A stretch of 64,000 bases of DNA from JBBQYA01 sp031412335. Its GTDB lineage: Bacteria; Bacteroidota; Bacteroidia; Sphingobacteriales; Sphingobacteriaceae. The notes under the pieces are model-generated. The model worked only from the letters and a program-made list of their open reading frames with translations. It was not told the origin of the DNA and searched no databases. Position numbers and translations under genes: made by a program. Positions within the stretch are counted from its first letter, which is position 1; every line of letters begins with the position of its first letter. The DNA is taken from NCBI GenBank assembly GCA_031412335.1, contig JANOCT010000016.1, forward strand, positions 62,001 through 126,000. The letters run 5' to 3'. Below are positions 1-7,678 of the stretch, piece after piece.

Positions 1-372
1 TAAATTATCTTTAGCAATGGCATTTTTCCATGCATCTGGCTTAGTATCTAAAGAAACACTATAAATCGTAAAGCCATTTCCATTTTTAAATTTCGAGTTT
101 TTAAATTTTTCGTAAGCACCAACTACTGCTGGATTTTCTTTACGGCATGGTCCACACCAAGATGCCCAGAAATCAATTAAAACCACTTTTTTACGTAATG
201 AGGAAAGTTTTATTTCTTTCCCTTCTGGATTTTTTAGTAATATTTCTGGAGCCACATCTCCAACTTTAATTCCGGTTCCAACAGTGTTTATAACAGCTTC
301 TTTTTTAGTAATAAAACTCCACGTAAGAAATGATAAAGAAGCTAGCGATACAATTAAAAGGTATTTTTTCAT
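1..372 (-). CDS. TlpA/ResA-like thioredoxin-fold protein (partial, C-terminus outside window)
   Basis: Reading leftward from an ATG at 372, an open frame of 124 codons runs off the window edge. It starts with a hydrophobic segment (MKKYLLIVSLASLSFLTW) that acts as a signal peptide or membrane anchor. A thioredoxin-fold region follows with the redox motif WCGPC inside the context IDFWASWCGPCRKENP. This is typical of periplasmic or membrane-anchored TlpA/ResA thiol-disulfide oxidoreductases, which reduce exported cysteines, for example in cytochrome maturation. The substrate cannot be told from sequence. It begins 2 bases after the stop of the FtsE-like gene, so it probably shares that transcript. 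Confidence 0.85.
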   Translation of the reverse strand, partial: MKKYLLIVSLASLSFLTWSFITKKEAVINTVGTGIKVGDVAPEILLKNPEGKEIKLSSLRKKVVLIDFWASWCGPCRKENPAVVGAYEKFKNSKFKNGNGFTIYSVSLDTKPDAWKNAIAKDNL

Positions 373-374
373 AT

Positions 375-1067
375 TTATAAATTTTCTATTTCAAATTTTT
401 CTTCAATAATTTTCCCTTTCTCACATCGTATAATTCTAGATGGGAAACGCTCAATCATACGGTAATCGTGTGTTGCCATTAAAACTGCGGTACCATTTCT
501 GCAAATTTCTTTTAATAACTGCATAATTTCTACAGAAGTATCCGGATCCAAGTTTCCAGTCGGCTCATCTGCAAGAATAATTTCTGGATTATTTACCAAT
601 GCTCTAGCAATTACCACTCGTTGTTGTTCACCACCAGATAATTCATGTGGCATTTTATGTGATTTGTTTTCCAAACCGACCAATGCCATTACATCTTCAA
701 TTCTCTGTTTTATGGATAATTCATTTTCCCAGCCAGTAGCGTGCATCACAAATTCTAGATTTTTGCCAGTTGTTCGATCAGTTAATAGTTGAAAATCCTG
801 AAAAACGATGCCTAATTTTCTTCTTAAAAAAGGTATCTCGCTATCTTTAATTGTATTCAAATCAAACCCCGCTACATTTCCTTGCCCTTCTGTTATCGAC
901 AAATCGCCATAAATAGTGCGTAGCAAACTGCTTTTTCCACTTCCTGTTTGTCCGATCATGAATACAAACTCTCCGCTATGAATTTCAAGGTTTACCTCAA
1001 ATAAAACCTGATGATCATAGTGATGGACGTCTACGTTTTTTAGGCTTATTACCGAATGTTCACTCAT
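375..1067 (-). CDS. ftsE: FtsE-like ABC transporter ATPase
   Basis: This is a 230-residue ABC ATPase without membrane segments. The Walker A motif GQTGSGKSS is at residues 39-47, a Q-loop follows (VFQDFQLL), then the signature LSGGEQQR, Walker B IILADEPTGNLD and the switch His in ATHDYRM. Length and motifs fit the FtsE/LolD/MacB subfamily. FtsE pairs with FtsX at the divisome and controls peptidoglycan hydrolases. No ftsX-like permease lies beside it here, so the assignment rests on sequence alone. Its ATG overlaps the stop codon of the upstream 67-residue gene by one base (TAATG), which suggests translational coupling. Confidence 0.8.
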   Translation of the reverse strand: MSEHSVISLKNVDVHHYDHQVLFEVNLEIHSGEFVFMIGQTGSGKSSLLRTIYGDLSITEGQGNVAGFDLNTIKDSEIPFLRRKLGIVFQDFQLLTDRTTGKNLEFVMHATGWENELSIKQRIEDVMALVGLENKSHKMPHELSGGEQQRVVIARALVNNPEIILADEPTGNLDPDTSVEIMQLLKEICRNGTAVLMATHDYRMIERFPSRIIRCEKGKIIEEKFEIENL

Positions 1068-1270
1068 TAAATGCTTAGTTTTTGAATTTTGCCGAAAGGC
1101 ATTTGTTGAAAATAGGTAGTTAATTCTTCAATTCTTGAGCCTAAACCGCATTTGTCTAATGCTTTTTCTGGTCTATCGACTCTAAAATAGGCGAGCAATG
1201 TAAATTTGTCGTCTCTTAGTTGAATATAATCTGGAATTTTGGCTACGCCTTTAACTTTTATTGCGTACAA
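1067..1270 (-). CDS. Small conserved-looking protein of unknown function
   Basis: A 67-residue protein that I do not recognise. It has mixed charge, no signal peptide and no membrane segment; the central stretch FTLLAYFRVDRPEKALDKCG looks like a folded alpha/beta core. Its stop overlaps the ftsE-like start by one base and it starts 15 bases after the preceding 96-residue gene. That spacing makes it a believable gene in a five-gene leftward operon. Function not inferred. Confidence 0.6.
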   Translation of the reverse strand: MYAIKVKGVAKIPDYIQLRDDKFTLLAYFRVDRPEKALDKCGLGSRIEELTTYFQQMPFGKIQKLSI

Positions 1271-1285
1271 ATTGTAGTATAATTT

Positions 1286-1576
1286 TTAAATGGCTGGATG
1301 TAGATTTTGTTTGTTAATCGTTGATTTTCTTTTTCTGAAGAACTCATCCATATCAACTTTCATTGTTTTCATCCTTGATTTTAAGGTGCCAAATCTAGTA
1401 GATAAAATGTGTTCATAGTCTGCTTCAGAAGAAAGAGATAAAACTTTTTCTAACTCTGCGAACATTTCAGGTTCAACATGTAACTTTAAATGCTGGATTA
1501 CAACTTCGGCTGCATCAGTTGCCTGATCTTTAGACAATTTTGTTTTCTTAGAAATCTTGTCAATTAATGAATTCAT
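1286..1576 (-). CDS. Small helical protein of unknown function
   Basis: A 96-residue, mostly helical and charged protein with no export signal. The N-terminal half (LIDKISKKTKLSKDQATDAA and following) resembles the short helical modules of DUF2267/DUF937-type proteins, but this is a visual impression only. The C-terminus is basic (FFRKRKSTINK). It sits 26 bases downstream of the LuxC-like gene and 15 bases upstream of the 67-residue gene, on the same strand, consistent with cotranscription. Confidence 0.55.
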   Translation of the reverse strand: MNSLIDKISKKTKLSKDQATDAAEVVIQHLKLHVEPEMFAELEKVLSLSSEADYEHILSTRFGTLKSRMKTMKVDMDEFFRKRKSTINKQNLHPAI

Positions 1577-1602
1577 CTTTTCGACATTAAATTTGTGTAA
1601 AG

Positions 1603-2664
1603 CTAAACTTCTTTTTGTGTTTCTACTAATTTTTGTAAGAATTCAAGAATGTCAATATTATCTGCATAATCAAACAAACCTAGACGCTGAGCAATTCCAA
1701 AAGGAATAGAATCGAAAATTGTTTTTTGATTTGAAACTATACATTGTAGCTTATCTTTTTCGAGGTCCAATTCCTTTTCGAGGATTGTTAAATCTGAATA
1801 ATATTGATAATGTAAAACGGAAATAGGAGATTGAAAAGCAACATTTTCGGCGATGCTCAAAAACTCATTCGCCAAATGCGTCGCATTATTCATTAACAAC
1901 ACTGTACGGTTGTAGTCGTAGTTATTTTTGTATTTAAAATGCGAATCAACGTTAACATACTTCTGACTCGCCTCAAATAATGAACTAAAATTATATCCTT
2001 CAGGAACATAAATTTTGGAAACGCTTCTGCATCCTAAACCAAAATACGTAAAAATGTCGGAGCAAAGATTTTCAAGATCTTCCTTAGTTTCTTCTCCATT
2101 CAAAATAGCAATGGAATTCCTGTTTTTTCTAATTACATGTGGATATTTTCCAAAATAATAATCAAAATATCGGGCTGTATTATTACTTCCAGTTGCTATT
2201 ACCGCATCAAAACCGGCAAGTCTCTCAACTATTTCAATTCTGCTTTGCCAAGCTGGATTTATCTGTATTAGCTTATTAAGTACAAACTTGGTTAAAACAG
2301 AATCTTGCGACGAAAGCTTAATCATGGCTATGTGACCAGCAACTAAAACAGAAAGTACGTCGTGAAAACCAACCAATGGTATATTACCAGCCAGAATGAG
2401 CCCAATTTTTTTCTGATTTGTAGGAGAAACAGGCAAAAGTGGATACTTGGACAACCAATTCTCCAGATTTTTTTGCCTTACTAAATTTGCGATTGAATCA
2501 ATAGCTAATTCACAGTTTTCTATGGTAAACCATGGATTGACTATAGATGCTGCAGAAATTTCTTCTTTTATTTCTAAAGATTTTGATTGAAGAAATAAAC
2601 CTAACTGATCAAAATCTTGAACTATTTCGTTTTTTAGAATAGCATTTGCCAATATTGTAGTCAA
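1603..2664 (-). CDS. LuxC-family acyl-CoA reductase-like protein
   Basis: A 353-residue soluble protein of the LuxC acyl-CoA reductase family, related to aldehyde dehydrogenases. Visible family features are the nucleotide-binding stretch KKIGLILAGNIPLVGFHDV (about residues 85-103), the segment DAVIATGSNNTARYF (about 153-167), and FGLGCRSVSKIYVPEG, where Cys212 is the expected thioester nucleophile. LuxC enzymes reduce activated fatty acids to aldehydes, but no LuxD/LuxE partner is present and the substrate here is unknown. It is divergent from a 2[4Fe-4S] ferredoxin with 93 bases between the two, so a shared regulatory region and perhaps a shared redox job is plausible (inference). Confidence 0.8.
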   Translation of the reverse strand: MTTILANAILKNEIVQDFDQLGLFLQSKSLEIKEEISAASIVNPWFTIENCELAIDSIANLVRQKNLENWLSKYPLLPVSPTNQKKIGLILAGNIPLVGFHDVLSVLVAGHIAMIKLSSQDSVLTKFVLNKLIQINPAWQSRIEIVERLAGFDAVIATGSNNTARYFDYYFGKYPHVIRKNRNSIAILNGEETKEDLENLCSDIFTYFGLGCRSVSKIYVPEGYNFSSLFEASQKYVNVDSHFKYKNNYDYNRTVLLMNNATHLANEFLSIAENVAFQSPISVLHYQYYSDLTILEKELDLEKDKLQCIVSNQKTIFDSIPFGIAQRLGLFDYADNIDILEFLQKLVETQKEV

Positions 2665-2684
2665 TTCGCAGAATTATAATTTAT

Positions 2685-2692
2685 TATATTTG
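2685..2692 (+). promoter_or_regulatory. Candidate -7 promoter element for the ferredoxin gene
   Basis: The octamer TATATTTG matches the Bacteroidetes primary sigma -7 consensus TAnnTTTG. It lies about 65 bases upstream of the ferredoxin start. A good TTG -33 element at the ideal spacing was not seen, so this is a motif call only. Confidence 0.55.
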
Positions 2693-2757
2693 CACACTTT
2701 GTGAAACATTTTGCAAAGCTAACGTTTAATATACAGTAAAATCAAGTACAAAATTAC

Positions 2758-3105
2758 ATGGCGATTATCATTACCGATGAGTGTATAAATTGTGGAGCCT
2801 GCGAGCCAGAGTGTCCAAATAATGCTATTTATGATGCAGGTGCAGCCTGGAAAGCATCAGAAGGAACAAGTTTACATGGATTAATTGACTTTAGTTCAGG
2901 TAGAAGTATTGATGCAGATAAGCCTCAAGATGCAATAAGTGATGAAGTTTATTTCATCGTTCCCGAAAAATGTACAGAATGTGTAGGTTTTCATGATGAA
3001 CCTCAATGTGCAGCAGTTTGCCCGGTTGATTGTTGCATCGACGACGAAAACGTTCGAGAAACCAGAGAAGAATTATTAGCTAAAAAAGAGTTTTTACATG
3101 TTTAG
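2758..3105 (+). CDS. 2[4Fe-4S] dicluster ferredoxin
   Basis: A 115-residue soluble electron carrier. The first cluster motif is C9-x2-C12-x2-C15-x3-C19 (CINCGACEPECP). The second is C72-x2-C75-x8-C84-x3-C88 with further cysteines at 92 and 93 (CTECVGFHDEPQCAAVCP). The enlarged loop between the second and third ligands of the second cluster marks the Allochromatium-type ferredoxins, which have very low potential clusters. About 45 residues separate the two motifs, more than in minimal clostridial ferredoxins. It is monocistronic, followed by a strong terminator, and divergent from the LuxC-like gene. Confidence 0.93.
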   Translation: MAIIITDECINCGACEPECPNNAIYDAGAAWKASEGTSLHGLIDFSSGRSIDADKPQDAISDEVYFIVPEKCTECVGFHDEPQCAAVCPVDCCIDDENVRETREELLAKKEFLHV

Positions 3106-3125
3106 CTTTTTATAAAAGTTTTGTT

Positions 3126-3161
3126 AAAAAAAAGGGATATCCGATAAGCTATCCCTTTTTT
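3126..3161 (+). terminator. Rho-independent terminator after the ferredoxin gene
   Basis: The stem GGGATA/TATCCC is extended by flanking A and T runs, has a 10-base loop (TCCGATAAGC) and ends in a T7 tail. It lies 20 bases after the ferredoxin stop. Confidence 0.85.
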
Positions 3162-3202
3162 ATTGTTCTATTTTTACCAATTATTCATCTTAATTTATTT
3201 TA

Positions 3203-3991
3203 ATGTCGCAAAAGTTTGGAGTTTGTTCTTTAGCTGCAATTCCGATTAGGTTAGAACCATCAGACAGATCAGAAATGGTAAGTCAGTTACTTTTTGGCGA
3301 ACATTTTGAAATAATAGAAGAGCAGCAAAACTGGATAAAGGTTAAGTGCTGGTTTGACGATTATGAAGGTTGGATAGATCAAAAACAAAGTATTTTATTG
3401 ACAGAAGCAGAATTTCAGAATTTATCTTTTTTCCCCTCAACCATAAGTTCTGCATATGTTAATGAATTAATAGACCAGGAAAGAAGAAGTTTATTCATTC
3501 CCATCGGAAGCACATTACCTGGATTTACTGGCAATAGCGTTTTTTTGTCGAATACTGCATTTGCTTTTGCTGGCGAAGCAGTGATGGCTGGCAATTTCAG
3601 CAAAAGTAATTTGATGAAGCTTGCAAATTTATATGCCAATTCGCCTTATTTATGGGGTGGCCGATCTCCTTCAGGTATAGATTGTTCGGGTTTTACCCAA
3701 TTGGTTTTTAAAATTATGGGAATTAGAATTTCCAGAGATGCATCTCAACAAGCAGAGAAAGGTGAAATAATTCATTTTACAGAAGAAATTTTACCAGGCG
3801 ATCTCTTGTTTTTTGATAATGAGGAAGGTAAAATCATTCATGTAGGTATTGCTTTGAATGAGCAAAATATTGTGCATGCCTCTGGTAAAGTTCGTTTTGA
3901 TCGTTTTGATCATGTAGGAATTTACAATCAGGAACAAAAACGCTATTCACATAAATTACGAATTGTGAAAAGGATTGGAATTATTCAATAA
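3203..3991 (+). CDS. SH3-domain NlpC/P60 peptidoglycan endopeptidase
   Basis: A 262-residue protein with N-terminal SH3-like domains (about residues 1-130) and a C-terminal NlpC/P60 cysteine peptidase (about 135-260). The catalytic Cys161 is in GIDCSGFTQ and His213 in IIHVGIA, with His225 as probable third polar residue. This arrangement matches YkfC-like gamma-D-glutamyl-diamino acid peptidases, which cut murein peptides during recycling. No signal peptide is visible from the ATG, so it may act on recycled muropeptides in the cytoplasm. It is convergent with the WD40 gene, with only 3 bases between the stops. Confidence 0.85.
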   Translation: MSQKFGVCSLAAIPIRLEPSDRSEMVSQLLFGEHFEIIEEQQNWIKVKCWFDDYEGWIDQKQSILLTEAEFQNLSFFPSTISSAYVNELIDQERRSLFIPIGSTLPGFTGNSVFLSNTAFAFAGEAVMAGNFSKSNLMKLANLYANSPYLWGGRSPSGIDCSGFTQLVFKIMGIRISRDASQQAEKGEIIHFTEEILPGDLLFFDNEEGKIIHVGIALNEQNIVHASGKVRFDRFDHVGIYNQEQKRYSHKLRIVKRIGIIQ

Positions 3992-3994
3992 TTT

Positions 3995-4903
3995 TTAAAA
4001 AGTAAGCTCCCAAACCATTATCATTTTATCATCGGAAACAGATATTAATTGATCCGCAAAGGTATTCCAGACTATTTTGTTGATGGAAAGTCTGTGACCA
4101 GCATGGTTGCTTAAATCTATTTTTTTATACAATTTAAAATCATCCGATCCCCAAATTTTTATGGTTTTATCCATACTAGCCGTAGCAAAATAAGGTTTTG
4201 ATGGATGATAAGCAATTGAATTAATCGCAAATAAATGTGCTGGAATATTTTGTACTAAACTAAAATCTTCTGTATTCCACACCTTTAGTTGAGCATCTCT
4301 GGAGCCAGATAGTAGATATTTATTATCTGGAGAAAATTGAATTGAAAACACAGGTAAGGTATGGCTGTCCAATCTTTCAATAAGCTCAAGTTCAATTAAA
4401 TTATAAACGTAAATTGAATTATCACGGCCAGCAAAAGCAATCAAGTTTTCATTAGAGGAAATACTTATCGCTCTAATTGAATCTGAGGAAACATGGAGAA
4501 GAAAAATTCGCTCAAAAGTGATCAAATTCCAGATATAAACCTTCCCATTTCCACAAGCAACATACATCAAATTAGTTTTTCGGCAGGTTTTAATATCAAA
4601 AATAACAGCGCCATCGCAATTCAAATGCTTTACTAATTTTTGTTCTTCAAAATTAAAAATCTGAAGAATTCCATTATTGTCGCCGCTGATAAAAATTGGT
4701 AAAAAGTCACAGCTATGCAATGCGTAGACAGTAGCATCGGTATGGTAAAGTATTTTAACCATTTGCATGGTTTTTAAACTCCATTCAACTATGCCTTTAT
4801 CATGCCCGGCAGTAAAAAATATATGGCTTTTGCTTGAATTTTCGACCGAAAATATAGGGTGATGATGCCCTACAAGTGATGCATTAAGTTGAACATTAAT
4901 CAC
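3995..4903 (-). CDS. WD40-repeat beta-propeller protein
   Basis: A 302-residue protein made almost wholly of WD40 repeats, about seven blades. Recurrent units include IQFSPDNKYLLSGSRDAQLK followed by VWNTED, and IAYHPSKPYFATASMDKTIK followed by IWGSDD, ending in DDKMIMVWELTF. No signal peptide, kinase or other enzymatic domain is fused. It is therefore probably a cytoplasmic protein-interaction platform. It lies 67 bases downstream of hisA on the same strand and could be read through from it; a histidine role is not implied. Confidence 0.88.
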   Translation of the reverse strand: MINVQLNASLVGHHHPIFSVENSSKSHIFFTAGHDKGIVEWSLKTMQMVKILYHTDATVYALHSCDFLPIFISGDNNGILQIFNFEEQKLVKHLNCDGAVIFDIKTCRKTNLMYVACGNGKVYIWNLITFERIFLLHVSSDSIRAISISSNENLIAFAGRDNSIYVYNLIELELIERLDSHTLPVFSIQFSPDNKYLLSGSRDAQLKVWNTEDFSLVQNIPAHLFAINSIAYHPSKPYFATASMDKTIKIWGSDDFKLYKKIDLSNHAGHRLSINKIVWNTFADQLISVSDDKMIMVWELTF

Positions 4904-4970
4904 TAAATTTTTATTAATTATTGGATTGTGATAGGAGGAAACATTAATAAAACACTCAACATGTTTTTTG

Positions 4971-5720
4971 TTAAAAGCTTACTAAAGCATTCAAATTCCA
5001 TTCTTTCACTTCATCAACAGAAATTCGACCTTCGTATATTGCTTTCCCAACTACAACCGATTCAACTTTAGCTTGTTGCAAATCTTTTATTTCGTCCATT
5101 GAACTTATACCACCAGAAGCAATAAGTTTTATAAATGGGCTATGTTCCACCAATTTTTTATACAAAGCTAAACCACTTCCTGCCATGCGACCATCTTTTT
5201 CAATATCGGTACATAAAAATCTGAAATAGCCTAGCGAGGTACATTTATCAATATAGTCACGTAGTTTTATGGGCGATGATTCCATCCAACCGCTGTATTT
5301 TATGATTTCGTCAAGCACATCAATCGCAATAACTACTTGATCAGAACATTTGTCCTTTCCACATATTTCTGCACTTAGTTCTTCCAAAAAACCAGGATTT
5401 GTTAAAGCCATGGTTCCAACAATTATTCGATGAAAACCTAAATCAATCAGTTCCTTAACTTTATCTATAGATCTGATTCCTCCACCATATTGCACTTTTA
5501 TATCGTCGCGCTTTATGGCTTTCATCACATAATCCTGATTACTAAAATCGCCTTTAGCACCATTTAAATCAATTATTTGTACGAAATCTGTGCCTTTTGA
5601 AGAAAAGATATCGAGCATATCGGTTACAGAAACATCATAAACGGTAGCTTGATCGTAATCTCCGCCTCGTAGGCGAACTACCTTGCCGTTTAATATGTCA
5701 ATAGCTGGTATAATATTCAT
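4971..5720 (-). CDS. hisA: HisA, phosphoribosylformimino-AICAR ribotide isomerase
   Basis: A 249-residue TIM barrel that carries out the fourth step of histidine synthesis, the Amadori isomerisation of ProFAR to PRFAR. The N-terminal MNIIPAIDILNGKVVRLRGG contains the catalytic Asp8. Phosphate-binding loops are visible at VQYGGGIRS and LIASGGISS, and the second catalytic Asp region is at CTDIEKDG. All key motifs are present and the length is normal. What is odd is the setting: no other his gene lies beside it or elsewhere in this window, although hisA is usually flanked by hisH and hisF. Confidence 0.95.
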   Translation of the reverse strand: MNIIPAIDILNGKVVRLRGGDYDQATVYDVSVTDMLDIFSSKGTDFVQIIDLNGAKGDFSNQDYVMKAIKRDDIKVQYGGGIRSIDKVKELIDLGFHRIIVGTMALTNPGFLEELSAEICGKDKCSDQVVIAIDVLDEIIKYSGWMESSPIKLRDYIDKCTSLGYFRFLCTDIEKDGRMAGSGLALYKKLVEHSPFIKLIASGGISSMDEIKDLQQAKVESVVVGKAIYEGRISVDEVKEWNLNALVSF

Positions 5721-6061
5721 TTTTGTGGTTTAGAGGTTAAGGATTGCTGCTATTTTTTGTTTTTAGAATGAAATAAATTCATTTTGATTGATTTTAACAG
5801 GCTCGTATGTACTTTGTTTCAATGCTATTTCTATAGCATCTTTCCGAAAAATTCATTATTGATCGGAGGGTAAAGGTAAAATTATATTGAGCAAAATGAA
5901 AAGGTAAAATTGAGTTGATTTTCAATCAAAACAAAAATCCCGATTCCAAGATCGGGATTTTTAAAAATATAGAAATAATAAATAGATTAAAATTCAATTG
6001 ATTAAAGCAAAAATTTAATCTCAATACAATAACTCATCACTTATAACTCATAACTCCATCC
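5721..6061. other. Intergenic region between hisA and the T9SS gene pair
   Basis: AT-rich non-coding stretch of 341 bases. It should hold the leftward hisA promoter, but no clear TAnnTTTG element was found on that strand. The only strong signal is the terminator at 5933-5962. Nothing else is recognised. Confidence 0.6.
5933..5962 (-). terminator. Terminator after the 6062-7624 gene
   Basis: A perfect 12-bp stem (AAAAATCCCGAT/ATCGGGATTTTT) with a 6-base loop TCCAAG. It is symmetric and could stop transcription in both directions. By position it ends the leftward T9SS transcript about 100 bases past its stop and separates it from hisA. Confidence 0.85.
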
Positions 6062-7624
6062 TCACCTCGCTATCACCAATTTCTGCGTAGCGCTTTTATA
6101 CCCACTCCTATACAAACTCAACAAATAAATACCATTGGCATACTCCGAAACCGCAATTTCTGGTAGTTCTGAAGAATTGATTACTTGCTGATGGAGTATT
6201 TTTCCGGTAAAGTCATACAGTGTTAGTACATCACCATCTTGCAACTCGCCCGCTAGTTGAACTCGATCTTGAGCCGGATTGGGATAAGCTTTAAACGTTA
6301 AAGTGGTAAAAACCTCATACTCTACCAAACCCACCGAACCGCAACCCGCAATTAAACAACCATTGCTGTCAAGTTTTAATAGCCAACCTGATTGTTGTGG
6401 AGTAGGAGTATTATAGCCACGGGCATCGCCAACAATCATATAACCTCCATCACTGGTTTTAATAAAATCATAAATGTTTTCAGCCGAAGTTTGATTAGTG
6501 ATTGTATCTGCTGGCCACCCATAGCGTTTTACCCAAATTTTATTTCCGAAAGAATCTAATCGTATAATTTGAGCATCGCCATTTGCCGAATCTAAGTTAC
6601 CACCTTCACCCCCTAACATTATATCACCATTTGCTAATTCAAATGCTCTAACACCAGCATTATAAAAAGCTGCATTTACAGTTTTAGTCCAAATTGTGTC
6701 GCCATTTAAAGGATTTACTTTCACTAACCAGGCATCCCAAGCGGCTTGCTCTCCAGTTGGGTTTTCATCTCTAGCTCGCCAACCGCAAGCTAAATAATTG
6801 CCATCTGTTAAAAACAATACTGAATTTAAATCTTCTAGTCTGCCTTGCTCTCCATAACTTTTAAACCAAATTTTATTTCCTAAACTATCCGCCCGCATCA
6901 TAAAACCATTTCTTTTTCCTCCATTACCCGCATTGGTTAGTTGCCCTGTCAACAAAAAACCGCCATCAGATAGAGGCTCAAAATCTCTGGCTAACTCAAA
7001 TTTATCTTGTGTGCTTAAATTATACTCTTTTTGTTTTATTACGTTCCCTGAGGTATCCAACCAAAATATAACTGAATTCTGGCTGGTAAATTTGGCTTGA
7101 TTATCTTCATAAACTGTAGTACCTAAATGAACTAACTTATTCTCAACCAAAGTCAAATCAGCACTACTATAAAAATACCTTATACCTGTTCTATAATCAT
7201 TTCTGTACCAAATTACATTACCTAATGTATCATATTTAATTACAATTGGGTCTTGAGTAAAACCTCTTACAAAATTTGTGTCAGAATGGGCAACAATGCC
7301 ACTAGCATAGAGATAATTATCAACTTTAGTTATATCTAATAGTATTAAAGCATCAGGTATACTATCAATTTCTCTCTGATATTTACTAAATATTTTGTTT
7401 CCACTATTATCTATACAAACTAGATAACCATCATCTGTAAAAGTAGAATTATTGAAAAGCCAACCCGCCGTATAAAATTTGTTATTGAGTTCTATAGTTG
7501 AAATAAAAACGGAACCTAAATCAAGATTTGGTAAAGGATACCTTTTTGAAAATGTTGGTTGCTGTGCTAATGAAATATTAGCAAAATTTAACCAGATATA
7601 AATAAAAACGATAAATTTTTTCAT
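6062..7624 (-). CDS. Secreted beta-propeller-like protein with T9SS type A sorting domain
   Basis: A 520-residue secreted protein. The N-terminus has a signal peptide (MKKFIVFIYIWLNFANISLA, cut before Q). The body repeats short blades of the type SDGGFLLTGQLTN and TSDGGYMIVGDARG, each followed by a WLLKLDSNG-like strand, as in delta-60/kelch-like propellers. The last ~75 residues form a T9SS type A sorting domain: AYPNPAQDRVQL, then LYDFTGKIL, ending in YANGIYLLSLYRSG and KLVIAR. It should be exported by Sec, passed through the T9SS and attached or released at the surface. It follows the repeat-bearing 1116-residue gene, with a hairpin between them. Confidence 0.88.
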   Translation of the reverse strand: MKKFIVFIYIWLNFANISLAQQPTFSKRYPLPNLDLGSVFISTIELNNKFYTAGWLFNNSTFTDDGYLVCIDNSGNKIFSKYQREIDSIPDALILLDITKVDNYLYASGIVAHSDTNFVRGFTQDPIVIKYDTLGNVIWYRNDYRTGIRYFYSSADLTLVENKLVHLGTTVYEDNQAKFTSQNSVIFWLDTSGNVIKQKEYNLSTQDKFELARDFEPLSDGGFLLTGQLTNAGNGGKRNGFMMRADSLGNKIWFKSYGEQGRLEDLNSVLFLTDGNYLACGWRARDENPTGEQAAWDAWLVKVNPLNGDTIWTKTVNAAFYNAGVRAFELANGDIMLGGEGGNLDSANGDAQIIRLDSFGNKIWVKRYGWPADTITNQTSAENIYDFIKTSDGGYMIVGDARGYNTPTPQQSGWLLKLDSNGCLIAGCGSVGLVEYEVFTTLTFKAYPNPAQDRVQLAGELQDGDVLTLYDFTGKILHQQVINSSELPEIAVSEYANGIYLLSLYRSGYKSATQKLVIAR

Positions 7625-7640
7625 TGTAATATCATTTAAA

Positions 7641-7674
7641 ATAAGGCAGCAAGTTAAATAACTTGCTGCCTTAT
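7641..7674 (-). terminator. Strong hairpin between two T9SS genes
   Basis: A perfect 15-bp stem (left arm 7641-7655, right arm 7660-7674, core GGCAGCAAGTT/AACTTGCTGCC) with a 4-base loop. It sits 5 bases past the stop of the 1116-residue gene. The leftward T run after it is short and broken, so it could be a terminator or an mRNA-stabilising intercistronic hairpin. Confidence 0.75.
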
Positions 7675-7678
7675 AAGC

